A stretch of DNA of 61,150 nucleotides from JBCFBK01 sp038562555 (GCA_038562555.1 JBCFBK010000035.1:1-61150); one strand, 5' to 3'; positions 33,765-43,169 are shown, numbered from the stretch's first letter. The notes: generated from the sequence alone by a model not told the origin. Made by a program: numbers and translations.

Positions 33765-36596
33765 TCACTCTTCTGCCAGCAAATCAGATAATGCAACTTT
33801 CTTGTATCCAACAGGTGTCTCCTCGCCGGGCCGGGCGATCCTCGCTCCCCCGGTAAATTCTTCGGCGGTCTGTTTCGCCAACACCTCCCAATCGAAGTTG
33901 AAAACCTGCTGAAAATATTGGGCTACTTCCTGATCTTTAATAAGAAGACTGGCATCCCGGTTAAATAAAGCCCCCGACGTCGTCAGGTTATGGCTGCCAA
34001 ATAAAACAGCTGCTGTTTCCGGTTTATCCGAATCTACAATGATCGCTTTGGTATGGCATTTCTCCTGGACTTTGATAACATCGGTGTTTATCCCGAATTC
34101 TTTAAGCCGCTCCAGCTGCCTGTGCAGGGCCGCCTCACCTTTGGCTCCCCTGGCGAATTCACGGGGGTCCCGGAAAATGATCCTGATCTTTATACCCTCC
34201 CGTTGTTTGCGGAGCAGTACGTTAAAAAAGCTTTCAAACTCAGGTTCATTTTCTTCGAGTATACTAAACGACTGATTTTCAATATCAATCGTAGATACAG
34301 CACTATCAATCAGCCTGGCCGCAAATTCGACAAACAGACGGTTGTTTCGCGCGTCGCGGTCGGGCGTAAGCAGTGGCTGAACGTTTAACACTTTGTCGAC
34401 CACCAGTGGTTCAAAATACTGCGCAACCGGCCTTCCTTCCGGCTCAGCCTGCAACGCCGGATCGGGAACAAACACAAAAATATCAGGTGGGGCGGGCGCT
34501 TCCTCCAGCGGGACGCGTTTTGCCTCTTCAAAGTCCCAGTCAATATAATCCTGAAAGAGTTTTGCCAGCGTCGCATTTTCCATGATGACATGCCATTCGC
34601 GGTTATGTTCCCGCAACGGCTTCATGAATGTCGAATGGTCTGCGGCAGGATGAATATCTGCCTGGTTCGAATCTTTCCAGTTCCCGCTGCTAAGCCAGAA
34701 TTCTTCCTGATCGCGGGTTGCCACTTTAATATGATAGGCACTGGGAACGATTTTCCCCGACCCCACCGACGCCCAGGTATGTTCAAAACTTTCGCCCAGG
34801 CTCAGTTGCACCTTTTCGACGGCCTCCCGGGTTCCGGGCTTTTGTGTAACCATTTTCAAGCGGCCGTTTTTTGAATGAATGGCATTAAATAAGGCATCAC
34901 TGATGTGTTCCGCATCCCATTCATAAATGGTTGCGGTGAGGTTTTGCCTGATTCTTCCGAAAAAATCCCGAAGGTTTGGCCAGCCCGAGTCGGGGCTCAT
35001 GTGGAAGATTGCTTTCATCCGCTCATTGACGGGATCAAGCTGTAATTCAGGCGGTTCCCTGTAAACACCCGGTTTAGGGACTGCTTCAGCCTCCGGCAGG
35101 GTAAGGCCCATGAATTCAAGCTGATCCCCCAGGGCCGCCGTTCTTATGTCAACGCCCACTCCTAAAAACTCGGGCGGGATGAGTTGTTTTCCGGAATTTT
35201 TCAGATCCGGCAAACTCTGTTTCGCCTGGACTTCCACTACAATAACGCGCTCGTCGGTAATCCAGCCTCTGCGGAACCGGTAGCCGCTCCGTACCCTGAC
35301 GACTCCGGGCTGGCTGCCAAAAGCCTGCTTTGCCAGGGTCACAGCCTGCTCGTAGCCGGCATCCTGTTGCACATCCCCTGCCGGAGACACCTGAATTTGC
35401 TTCACAACGGGAACGATGTTTCCCCCGATTTCCAGCGTTATTTTCAGGGGAATGTTCAGTTCGACGGTGTATTTTTCCGGTATCCGGACGGGCAAGGCAG
35501 GCTGAACAGGCGTTTTAGCCGTTTCGGGGGCCTGGGGTGAACGGGCCGATGGTACAGGCATCGCGGCCGTCATCCGTGGCAGTTTCCCGTTTTTCAGTTT
35601 ATGGAGAAGCTCTTTCAGAACGAACGAAGGCACTGCAAAGTTGCTCTGCAGGTAAAGGCCGGCAAAATGAAGCCCGACCGCTTTCCCGGTCCGCAGGCTA
35701 ACCACAGCCGATCCGGAATTTCCTCCCAGCGTCGAGCAGTCGTGTTCCAGCTCGTGGTCGCACACCTTGACAATTTCGCCGGGCGCCAGCCGCTTCTTGT
35801 CATAAACATTCCCGAAAATATTGAGCACCAGCTCCTGATCAGGGATCTGGGGATCCCGTGCGGGGTAACCGATGGTCACCACCACTTCGCCTTCGTCGAT
35901 CGTATCGGACAGTTCAATAAATCCGGGCAAGGTATAGTTGCTTTGTGTTCTTCTCACCCGCATAAAAGCAACGTCAGGTTGCTTCGGGTCGTTTTCGGCA
36001 ATCCACAGCACCGACTCAACCTCGAATTCCAACTGTGTGCTTCGCTGATCCTCTTCCAGAAAATCAATTTTCGAGGTCTGAACGCCCGAAGGATAACCGA
36101 TTTTAAAGGTAAAGCCCTCTTTGTTCCGGCAAAAGATGTTGGCAACATGCCTGTTCGTTACAATAATATCGGTGTCGATCAACCATCCGGTGCCTACCCA
36201 GTTATAGACTGCATTGTTGTTTACCTCAACCCGCCCCACAGCAGGGATGACTGCGTTCAGCACCAATTCCTGCTGCAACAGGCGGTCTTTCCATACCGAC
36301 ATTTCCGGACCGGAAAACTCGGCGACAATTTTATTGTCGCGAATAATCAGGACCGGGCGAAGATGGGCAAGGACAATCGATTCCTCCATCCGCTTCCGGG
36401 GAAAGATTTCCGGGCGGAGATCGACCCGGGGAAGTTCATAACCAACTTCCCCAATCTTGCCGACCTTCAGTTTCCGCATCGAAACTGCCGGGCCCGCCTG
36501 TATTTTTGATTCGAGTTCCCGGAGCAATTCCTTGTCTTTGTTTTTGATACGCTCAATAGCTGCACTCAGCTTTTGAGGATTATAATAAGGTTCCAT
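33765..36596 (-). CDS. Trypsin-like serine protease - phospholipase D fusion protein
   Basis: A 943-residue protein with no signal peptide or membrane helix, so probably cytoplasmic. ATG 36596 lies 10 bases after the GRE stop; the longer frame would overlap the GRE gene. Residues ~1-110 form a helical leader. A trypsin fold (~111-335) shows the triad His150 (TNRHVAN), Asp208 (QPDVAFMR) and Ser294 (GGNSGSAVV). After a Pro-rich linker (~340-375), ~378-500 is an unnamed alpha/beta domain (VRVRSGYRFRRGWITDERVI...VGVDIRTAA). Two PLD halves follow, each with a complete HxKx4D motif: His622/Lys624/Asp629 (with SSGNWKDSN) and His848/Lys850/Asp855 (with FGSHNLTTSG). PLD-superfamily members are phospholipases or nucleases. 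This protease-plus-effector architecture resembles bacterial conflict proteins. Function unknown; it is the third gene of a unit with a GRE and its activase. Confidence 0.85.
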   Translation of the reverse strand: MEPYYNPQKLSAAIERIKNKDKELLRELESKIQAGPAVSMRKLKVGKIGEVGYELPRVDLRPEIFPRKRMEESIVLAHLRPVLIIRDNKIVAEFSGPEMSVWKDRLLQQELVLNAVIPAVGRVEVNNNAVYNWVGTGWLIDTDIIVTNRHVANIFCRNKEGFTFKIGYPSGVQTSKIDFLEEDQRSTQLEFEVESVLWIAENDPKQPDVAFMRVRRTQSNYTLPGFIELSDTIDEGEVVVTIGYPARDPQIPDQELVLNIFGNVYDKKRLAPGEIVKVCDHELEHDCSTLGGNSGSAVVSLRTGKAVGLHFAGLYLQSNFAVPSFVLKELLHKLKNGKLPRMTAAMPVPSARSPQAPETAKTPVQPALPVRIPEKYTVELNIPLKITLEIGGNIVPVVKQIQVSPAGDVQQDAGYEQAVTLAKQAFGSQPGVVRVRSGYRFRRGWITDERVIVVEVQAKQSLPDLKNSGKQLIPPEFLGVGVDIRTAALGDQLEFMGLTLPEAEAVPKPGVYREPPELQLDPVNERMKAIFHMSPDSGWPNLRDFFGRIRQNLTATIYEWDAEHISDALFNAIHSKNGRLKMVTQKPGTREAVEKVQLSLGESFEHTWASVGSGKIVPSAYHIKVATRDQEEFWLSSGNWKDSNQADIHPAADHSTFMKPLREHNREWHVIMENATLAKLFQDYIDWDFEEAKRVPLEEAPAPPDIFVFVPDPALQAEPEGRPVAQYFEPLVVDKVLNVQPLLTPDRDARNNRLFVEFAARLIDSAVSTIDIENQSFSILEENEPEFESFFNVLLRKQREGIKIRIIFRDPREFARGAKGEAALHRQLERLKEFGINTDVIKVQEKCHTKAIIVDSDKPETAAVLFGSHNLTTSGALFNRDASLLIKDQEVAQYFQQVFNFDWEVLAKQTAEEFTGGARIARPGEETPVGYKKVALSDLLAEE

Positions 36597-36606
36597 AAGG
36601 TAACGA

Positions 36607-39195
36607 TTAAAGCGAAATGGCTGCGTCAATATAATGGCTCTGTTGATCGATCGACAGCGTAATAAAGGGCGACTGCCATCCACCTGCCCGTACGATCACA
36701 TCGGCATATTTCAACAGTTCTCCAACAGCCTGTTCGCTCCCGCTTTCCGCTTTTTTTGCAATTTCATGGATCTTTTTGTATAAATCGCTGCTTCCGAGTG
36801 TAATCGACATAACCTGTCCATCGTTTTTCATGAAGCTTTCGATCACTGCCCTGATGACCTCTGTTTTGCCATCGCTGCTCTCATTTTGAAGATCGAGCGT
36901 TAGATCCACCGGCGCACCGCCCGGGAAACGGGACAGATCCAGTGTTTTCAGTGAAGCGAAAATATGAGCGAAACTCCTGTTGTTCGTACCTTTCGATGTC
37001 GTATTATTTTTGGTAAGCGGTTCGTCCTTCAGGCGATCGGCCGAAGCAGCAACACCTGATCCCATGAGGGTGAACGAAGCGAATGTACCCAGTCCGCCGG
37101 TAAAAGCAATAGTATTTTTTTTGTTCTTCTGAATGAGCGGTTCCCCGTAATAGCCTCCCGCCATGCGCAGGCGTTTACACTCTTCCGGATCAACCTTTGT
37201 TGCAGCTTTCTCCCGGTAGGCTTTATCGGCCAGCCGTTTGGCTTCTGCCAATTCCAGTATAAAACAATCTACAATTTCTCTGGCGATTCTGTCAGCAACC
37301 GGATTGTTCGTCCCATACCGGGGACTATTATCCCGGAGGTCATAATAAATTTCGCGATAGCTTTCGCCGGGGATTTTGTTCGGATCACCGGGTTTAATGC
37401 CAAAATTGGTGCGGAATGCATCGACAACAGCACTTAACGGGTATTTCTTATTTTCAAATACCCATTTATTGATCGCTGCGATGCTGTTTACCAGGTTGGG
37501 CAGCCCTGACAGAATTGTACCGGCAACAGCATACCGGCATCCGCCGCAGGTTTTGTCCTGACCGCGTTCCAGGCAGGACCCCAAAAAAGCCGACAACAGC
37601 GGAGCCGGGGTTACATACTCGTCTAGCAAATAGTAATTGTACATGGCTCCGGCCGATTGAAAGAGGATGAAATCCATGTTGGTTTTCATCGCGTCCATCA
37701 GTTCCTGGTAGTTCGTGACGGGAGGCGTTCGCCAGCTCCGTTTTCCGCCTCTAAGCTGCATGGGGTTATTGTCTAAGGTGGCGCCCTCATTTAAGGTGCA
37801 CTCCAAAACAGTCAGCCCGTTGATCATATTGAATGTCCAGTCGCCCTGCCCGTTCAGAATGGGCTCCCAGCAACCATCCACACAATAGTCGAACACTAAT
37901 TCTCTTGCTTTCTTCTCCCGGATTGTGCGGTCGTCGGTGAGCGATTTGATAAATCCCGGAATAACCATCTCGTCATTCAGTACCGACGGAAGGTTCCCGG
38001 TCGCCGCAATGGAGGCCGCCACCTGACCGAGCAGTTTCTCCGGACTGTTACGGTGAAGTCTTACGTATAAACCCGGGGTAGGCAAATTGACATTGGTCCA
38101 GGCCTGCAGAAGCACGTATGTGGACTCAACGGTGGCATCGCTGCCGTCGGCATTCTTGCCGCCTATTACGACGTTCTGTAAAAACTGATTGACATTACCC
38201 CGCTGATCGGCATACCAGCGGCTGGTTCCCATAGTAACGCCAAAGTCGACGTGGTCCTGGTCGGTCAGATGATCAACCGTCAGATTCATCGGTTCGGAAA
38301 GCTTGATCACCAGGCACTCCGTTAGTTCGACCGCCCTTGCCAGTTCTTCCTGATCCGGCTTTCCATTACGGACCAGAAACGGTTGTAAGGTCTGGTCGAG
38401 GCGTCCGAGCGATAACAGATCCATTCCGGCGCGAAAGCCAATCTGCAGGAATAAGACGCTTTGCAGAGCCTCATGGAAAGTCTCCGCAGGCTGCATCGGC
38501 ACCTTACGGCAAATACGGGCGATCTCGCCAAGCTCATCGCGACGCTTGGAATCGGTTTCCGTTTCAGCCATCCTTTCTGCCAGATCAGCATATTTGCCTG
38601 CGTAAGCCACAACCGCCTCGCAACAAATGATCACTGCGTTGTAAAAATCGATTTTACTTTGATCCTGTTCTGTGAACCCGCCGGCGAGCCGCTTCCTGCC
38701 AATCTTTTTGATCGACTTCCGGCAATCCTTCAGGATGCCCGTCATCCCAAAATTGACCAGCCGGTTATAGTCGGCCGAGTTGTGTCCCTGTATGGAGAAT
38801 TCTGACCGGTTGGCCAGACTCGCCATCTGCCTTTCTTCTTCAGTAAGATAATCGGGGAAAACCTTGCCAAGACCATTGGAACCCATGGGCAAAACGCCTA
38901 CCAACAATTCTCCCGGATCGATTTTATAGGAGGTTTTGACGCATTTCTCCTGCTTTGGATCAGTCAACGCCTCCAGTACCGTCGCGATACCCCGGGCTCT
39001 TCTGATAATAACAGGCTCCACTTGTTCTTTTCTTTTCGGTTTGTTCAGCGTCGGGAACTTGCTCTTATCGAGCCAATCGTCTTTACGGTTCGTTTTGGCA
39101 TGCTCACAAAGGCTTTTACGGAGTTGGGCAGTCCTTGGTGTCATCGACTGAGGAAGTTCGGGAACCAGTTTCGTTTGAGATTCAATAATTTTCAT
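36607..39195 (-). CDS. Pyruvate formate-lyase-like glycyl radical enzyme, divergent, substrate unknown
   Basis: An 862-residue PFL-like GRE. The substrate-barrel landmarks are ELLVGVLPMGSNGLGKVFPDYLTEEE, QGHNSADYNRLVNFG, FHEALQSVLFLQIGFRAG, GRLDQTLQPFL, the thiyl-radical loop Gly441-Cys442-Trp443-Glu444-Pro445 and the C-terminal glycyl loop RAGGWQSPF (radical Gly839 by alignment). Most family members have GCVE and RVxGY/F; the Trp in both loops (GCWE, RAGGW) and the short DAAISL end are unusual. Glu444 occupies the position of the general base of dehydratases and lyases. No microcompartment, aldehyde dehydrogenase or propanediol/choline gene is nearby. It is encoded between its activase and a trypsin-PLD fusion. 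Confidence 0.88.
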   Translation of the reverse strand: MKIIESQTKLVPELPQSMTPRTAQLRKSLCEHAKTNRKDDWLDKSKFPTLNKPKRKEQVEPVIIRRARGIATVLEALTDPKQEKCVKTSYKIDPGELLVGVLPMGSNGLGKVFPDYLTEEERQMASLANRSEFSIQGHNSADYNRLVNFGMTGILKDCRKSIKKIGRKRLAGGFTEQDQSKIDFYNAVIICCEAVVAYAGKYADLAERMAETETDSKRRDELGEIARICRKVPMQPAETFHEALQSVLFLQIGFRAGMDLLSLGRLDQTLQPFLVRNGKPDQEELARAVELTECLVIKLSEPMNLTVDHLTDQDHVDFGVTMGTSRWYADQRGNVNQFLQNVVIGGKNADGSDATVESTYVLLQAWTNVNLPTPGLYVRLHRNSPEKLLGQVAASIAATGNLPSVLNDEMVIPGFIKSLTDDRTIREKKARELVFDYCVDGCWEPILNGQGDWTFNMINGLTVLECTLNEGATLDNNPMQLRGGKRSWRTPPVTNYQELMDAMKTNMDFILFQSAGAMYNYYLLDEYVTPAPLLSAFLGSCLERGQDKTCGGCRYAVAGTILSGLPNLVNSIAAINKWVFENKKYPLSAVVDAFRTNFGIKPGDPNKIPGESYREIYYDLRDNSPRYGTNNPVADRIAREIVDCFILELAEAKRLADKAYREKAATKVDPEECKRLRMAGGYYGEPLIQKNKKNTIAFTGGLGTFASFTLMGSGVAASADRLKDEPLTKNNTTSKGTNNRSFAHIFASLKTLDLSRFPGGAPVDLTLDLQNESSDGKTEVIRAVIESFMKNDGQVMSITLGSSDLYKKIHEIAKKAESGSEQAVGELLKYADVIVRAGGWQSPFITLSIDQQSHYIDAAISL

Positions 39196-39215
39196 AATTT
39201 TTGTTTTAAGGTGAG

Positions 39216-40139
39216 TTATTGGATAATTGAGGCTTTCAAATATCGTTGCTGAAAAAAGTCAACAATCTCATTTAATCGTTCGCCTGACGGGATGGCTTCG
39301 TCATCAATGGTACAGGTTTTTCCAAGTGCCTGATAATAGTGTGGGGTACCGGCATGGAACGGCAACAACTGGATTTCCTGCAACTTATTGGCGTGCATCA
39401 TGTTTGCGATGTTAGCAAGAGAGTCAGGAAGATCGGTTATCCCGGCAACCACAGGCATCCGGATGATCACCTGACGTCCGAAGCTGCACAGGGTGGCTAA
39501 ATTTTCCGGGATACGATCAGCAAACGGCGGCGTATAAAAAGTTGTTGGCCGAAGTCCGTAGAGCCAGCAATCCACATAAGTTGCAACATCGGCAACGAAT
39601 TGACCCGGTATTGCACCGGAGGTCTCGATAGCTGTATGAAAACCTTCCTTTTTACAAAGGGAGAGCAGCTCACGAAGCGCCCTTGATTGCAAAAGGGCTT
39701 CTCCTCCGCTTACCGTAAGTCCTCCAATATCACGAACAAGATCAAGTTGAGGATAAAGCAAATCCCAGAGTCCAGAAACCGGGAGCACTTTGGTTGGGAG
39801 AACTAATGCTCCACTCAGCAGTTCGCGGCCGGATACCGGGCATGCCGCGACACACTTGCCACAGCCAACGCACCGTTCCCTGCTCAACAGGTGTCCTCCC
39901 GCTGAAAGGTGATGGACCTGCTGTGTACAGATTTGTTCACAACGGCCGCAATGCAGGCATCTGGCAGGGAAAAAGAGCAAGGCGGAAACCGGTTCCTGAG
40001 AATGGGGAGAATGACACCAGGGACAGCGAAGATGGCAACCTTGCAGAAAAACGACGACACGGTATCCGGGACCATCGTAACGGGAAAGCCATGCGATATC
40101 GAAATAGCGTACAGACAACTCTTCCGTGTCAATATTCAT
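39216..40139 (-). CDS. Radical-SAM glycyl radical enzyme activase
   Basis: A 307-residue activase starting MNIDTEELSVRYFDIAWLSR. The radical-SAM cluster motif is CHLRCPWC (Cys35, Cys39, Cys42). An inserted ferredoxin-like domain carries two 4Fe-4S motifs, CLHCGRCEQIC (61-71) and CVGCGKCVAACP (90-100), as in activases of PFL2-type and dehydratase GREs. LTVSGGEALLQ is the SAM-binding GGE motif. It abstracts hydrogen from the glycine of the GRE encoded 20 bases downstream. As first gene of the three it probably sets the transcription start; both it and its partner need anaerobic conditions. Confidence 0.92.
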   Translation of the reverse strand: MNIDTEELSVRYFDIAWLSRYDGPGYRVVVFLQGCHLRCPWCHSPHSQEPVSALLFFPARCLHCGRCEQICTQQVHHLSAGGHLLSRERCVGCGKCVAACPVSGRELLSGALVLPTKVLPVSGLWDLLYPQLDLVRDIGGLTVSGGEALLQSRALRELLSLCKKEGFHTAIETSGAIPGQFVADVATYVDCWLYGLRPTTFYTPPFADRIPENLATLCSFGRQVIIRMPVVAGITDLPDSLANIANMMHANKLQEIQLLPFHAGTPHYYQALGKTCTIDDEAIPSGERLNEIVDFFQQRYLKASIIQ

Positions 40140-40271
40140 CGTATGCTCAAAAAAAGCCGGCATGTTTCTGCTCGTTAACGGTTCTGTCAGACGGCTGAAA
40201 CGAAAACTATCAGTCGTTAGGAATCCGGATTATGATATATGGATGACATATGATCTACAGAACAATGTGCT

Positions 40272-40279
40272 CAAAATTA
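40272..40279 (-). promoter_or_regulatory. Possible -7 box upstream of the GRE activase operon
   Basis: TAATTTTG on the minus strand fits TAnnTTTG, 133 bases before the activase start, but no -33 TTTG lies at the right distance. The 300-base spacer 40140-40439 otherwise contains only AT-rich sequence and the GH3 terminator. Confidence 0.25.
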
Positions 40280-40390
40280 ACCTCCAAACACATTTGCTAT
40301 TTTTTCATTGAGCGCTACTAAATTAAAACTTTTTTATGAACTTATTATAATTATTTACGATGATATTATACAAATGATTCGGCCGCACAC

Positions 40391-40420
40391 AAAAAGAGGC
40401 CGCCCTTGTGGGACAGCCTC
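40391..40420 (-). terminator. Terminator of the GH3 gene
   Basis: GAGGCcGCCC (40396-40405) pairs with GGGaCaGCCTC (40410-40420), loop TTGT. On the minus strand TTTTTGTG follows. It begins 20 bases past the GH3 stop. Confidence 0.75.
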
Positions 40421-40439
40421 CATTCTTCGGTCGGTTACT

Positions 40440-43073
40440 TTATTCGATCGGGGTCGTTTTGCCTTTTAGCTGAAAACGGCCCGTGACTGTTGTGGTCGTG
40501 GCGGCATCGGTTTTCCCGGAAAATCCAGGCTGCTCCCCTCCCACCGACACCGTGAACCAGCCGGGCTCCAGCACGCGCTGATCTTTTTTATCGATCAGGG
40601 AAAGCTGCCTTGGAACAAGCGTGAATTCGACGGTCTTTGTTTCTCCGGCTTTGAGGCTGATCCGTTCAAAACCTTCGAGTTGGCGGATCGGACGCATGGT
40701 AGATGCTTTTTCGTCGGTCAGGTAAAGCTGCACCACTTCATCGCCATCGCGGGCGCCTGTGTTTTTCACCTCAACATTGATCCTGACCGGCTCGTTGACA
40801 TTTACCGTTTCGGGCACCTCCAGCTTGTCGTAGCTGAATGTGGTATAGCTTAACCCATATCCAAACGGATACAGGGGTTCCTGACGAAAATATTTGTAGG
40901 TACGGCCCTCCATATCGTAATTTTCGAAAGCGGGGAGCTGATCGACCGATTTGTAGTAGGTAACCGGGAGCCGCCCTGCCGGGTTATAGTCGCCAAACAA
41001 CACGTCGGCAATGGCATTTCCGCCCTGCTGTCCGGGATAGCCAGCCGTTAAAATTGCCGGAATGTTTTCGGCAGCCCAATTGATTGAAAGCGCGCTGCCG
41101 TTAATCAGCACCAGCACCACAGGCTTGCCCGTTTTATATATGGCTTCCATGAGCTCTTCCTGTTTTTTGGGCAGGTTCAGATGCGTGCGGTCTCCGCCTT
41201 TGAAGCCGTCGAGGTCGATTTTCATTTCCTCACCTTCCAGGCGTTCGTTCAAACCGAGCGCCAGCACGACAACATCGGCCTTTTTCGCTGTTTCTACTGC
41301 CTTTTCCAGCATATTACCCTCCGGAACTGCCCACAGTAAACGGGCGGTTGCATCGCCGTAGTAATTCCGGTAGTCAGCTTCGATCTTGTAACGCCTGCCC
41401 GCTTCGAGTGTCACCTTAATGGGTTGGATGCTGGCATGGTGTTCGTGATCGCCCCCTGCAACATCTTTTCCTTCATAGGTGATCTTCAGATACGGCTTTC
41501 CCCAGCCGCTGATCTGATATTCCCCGGTTTTTGGCGCTTTGAGGAAGCCGGTCCAGCGAATGCTGTAATCGTCGGTTTCCAGACGGGGATCAGGAGTTTC
41601 CATATCCCATACAAAATCAATATTGTCGTCGGTCTGCGTATACAGAGGTTCGCCCTCCAGCTTATTATTGTCGAAATACTGGCCCTGGATCCCCTGTTTA
41701 CCATCAGGTGTTTCCAGGTAAATGGAAGGGATGGGTTTGAACGCGGGAATGCCCTCAGCCAGGTCCGATCCCTGCGCGAACAACACCTTCGTTTGCGGTT
41801 CAACTTTATTTTTAATGCCGGTCAGCACCGTAACCGGGTCGGTGGGAATACCGTTGTAATTTCCCCACAACGATTGCACCTCATCGGCATTGGGACCGAT
41901 AACGGCGATAGTCTTCAGTGATTTTGACAGGGGCAGGGTGTTGTTTTCGTTTTTCAGCAGCACAATGCTTTCGCGGGCTGCCTGACGGGCCAGCTTGTTG
42001 TTGGCCGGATTATTATTCACAGCATAGGGAATCTGCGCGTAGGCCACTTTCTCGATCGGATCGAACATACCCAGTTTAAAACGGGCCATGAAAAGACGTT
42101 TTACCGCAATGTCAATCTCCCCTGCTGAAATCAGTCCCTTTTCAACGGCTCCGTGTAAAGCCTTATAGGTACTTCCGCAGTTCAGGTCGCAGCCTTCTTT
42201 CACGGCCAGCGCTGCTGCCGATGCGGCATCGGGGGTTACTTTATGGTACTGCCAGATGTCGGCAATCGCACCGCAGTCGGACACGACATACCCGTTGAAT
42301 CCCCATTCGTTCCTTAAAATATTAAACAGCGTGTTGCTCGCGCAGCAGGCTTCACCCCGGAAACGGTTATAAGCACCCATAACCGAATATACACCACCGT
42401 CTACAACCAGCGTGCGGAAAGCGGGGAGATAAGTTTCCCTTAAATCGCGCTCGCTCACATCCACATCAAACCCGTGGCGGAGTGGCTCCGGGCCGGAATG
42501 AACCGCGTAATGCTTGGCTGTGGCCACTACTTTGAGGTAGTCGGGATCGTCGCCCTGCAAGCCCATGACAAATTCTTTGCCCATCTCACCGGTCAGATAG
42601 GGATCTTCACCGTACGTTTCATGACCGCGGCCCCAGCGTGGATCGCGGAAAATATTGATGTTTGGCGACCAAAAGGTCAGCCCCTGGTAAATCCCGCGCT
42701 CACCCCGTCTTACAAATTCATGATGCTTGGCCCGCGCTTCATCCGAAATCGCGGATGCCACGTCATAGATCAGGCTTTTGTTCCAGGATGCAGCAATCGA
42801 AATGGATTGTGGGAATACGGTCGCATACCCGGCACGCGCCACACCATGCAGGCACTCATTCCACCAATTGTATTTGGGAACACCGAGCCGGTCAATGGCT
42901 GGGGACTGGTATAAAAGCTGATCGATCTTTTCACCGATGGTAAGCTGCGAAACCAGGTTATCCACCCGCTTTTCCACGGGAAGCGACGGGTCCTGAAAAG
43001 GAAACTCATACTGTGCAACGGCCTGAAAGTAAATACCGCACAGGAACATTAAAACGAATAATAGGTTCTTCAT
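40440..43073 (-). CDS. GH3 glycosidase with PA14 insert (beta-glucosidase/xylosidase type)
   Basis: An 877-residue secreted enzyme, signal peptide ~1-20. The GH3 N-terminal barrel shows YNWWNECLHGVARAG, FSPNINIF-type FWSPNINIFRDPRWGRGHET, TAKHYAVHSGPE and the nucleophile loop YVVSDCGAI (Asp). The C-terminal alpha/beta sandwich is interrupted by a PA14-like domain (~440-590, GIQGQYFDNNKLEGEPLYT... ADYRNYYGDATARLLW) and followed by a fibronectin III-like domain (EPVRINVEVKNTGARDGDEVVQLYL). The PA14 insert shapes specificity in this branch. It is a stand-alone gene with its own terminator, divergent from the PUL 3 sigma factor, and may serve that locus. Confidence 0.92.
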   Translation of the reverse strand: MKNLLFVLMFLCGIYFQAVAQYEFPFQDPSLPVEKRVDNLVSQLTIGEKIDQLLYQSPAIDRLGVPKYNWWNECLHGVARAGYATVFPQSISIAASWNKSLIYDVASAISDEARAKHHEFVRRGERGIYQGLTFWSPNINIFRDPRWGRGHETYGEDPYLTGEMGKEFVMGLQGDDPDYLKVVATAKHYAVHSGPEPLRHGFDVDVSERDLRETYLPAFRTLVVDGGVYSVMGAYNRFRGEACCASNTLFNILRNEWGFNGYVVSDCGAIADIWQYHKVTPDAASAAALAVKEGCDLNCGSTYKALHGAVEKGLISAGEIDIAVKRLFMARFKLGMFDPIEKVAYAQIPYAVNNNPANNKLARQAARESIVLLKNENNTLPLSKSLKTIAVIGPNADEVQSLWGNYNGIPTDPVTVLTGIKNKVEPQTKVLFAQGSDLAEGIPAFKPIPSIYLETPDGKQGIQGQYFDNNKLEGEPLYTQTDDNIDFVWDMETPDPRLETDDYSIRWTGFLKAPKTGEYQISGWGKPYLKITYEGKDVAGGDHEHHASIQPIKVTLEAGRRYKIEADYRNYYGDATARLLWAVPEGNMLEKAVETAKKADVVVLALGLNERLEGEEMKIDLDGFKGGDRTHLNLPKKQEELMEAIYKTGKPVVLVLINGSALSINWAAENIPAILTAGYPGQQGGNAIADVLFGDYNPAGRLPVTYYKSVDQLPAFENYDMEGRTYKYFRQEPLYPFGYGLSYTTFSYDKLEVPETVNVNEPVRINVEVKNTGARDGDEVVQLYLTDEKASTMRPIRQLEGFERISLKAGETKTVEFTLVPRQLSLIDKKDQRVLEPGWFTVSVGGEQPGFSGKTDAATTTTVTGRFQLKGKTTPIE

Positions 43074-43161
43074 AGGATATGGATTTGTCTGTTCTGTTCT
43101 GGTAGGTAAAACTAAAAAAAAAAGACATAACAGACAAGAGCCGGCACACAGGATATTTTTC

Positions 43162-43169
43162 TAGCTTTG
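43162..43169 (+). promoter_or_regulatory. Predicted -7 box for the PUL 3 sigma gene
   Basis: TAGCTTTG matches TAnnTTTG exactly, 21 bases before the ATG at 43191, giving a very short leader. No clear -33 box is seen, which is common for weak promoters of this phylum. Confidence 0.45.

Noticed and set aside
35601..36509. Long plus-strand open frame (302 codons) opposite the trypsin-PLD gene
   Set aside because: It is antisense to a gene with visible catalytic motifs, has biased composition and no recognisable domain.
36607..39195. B12-independent propanediol dehydratase serving fucose or rhamnose breakdown in PUL 1
   Set aside because: The idea fits the sugars, but the glycyl and thiyl loops differ from that group and no propionaldehyde or microcompartment gene is present. 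It cannot be excluded without a tree.
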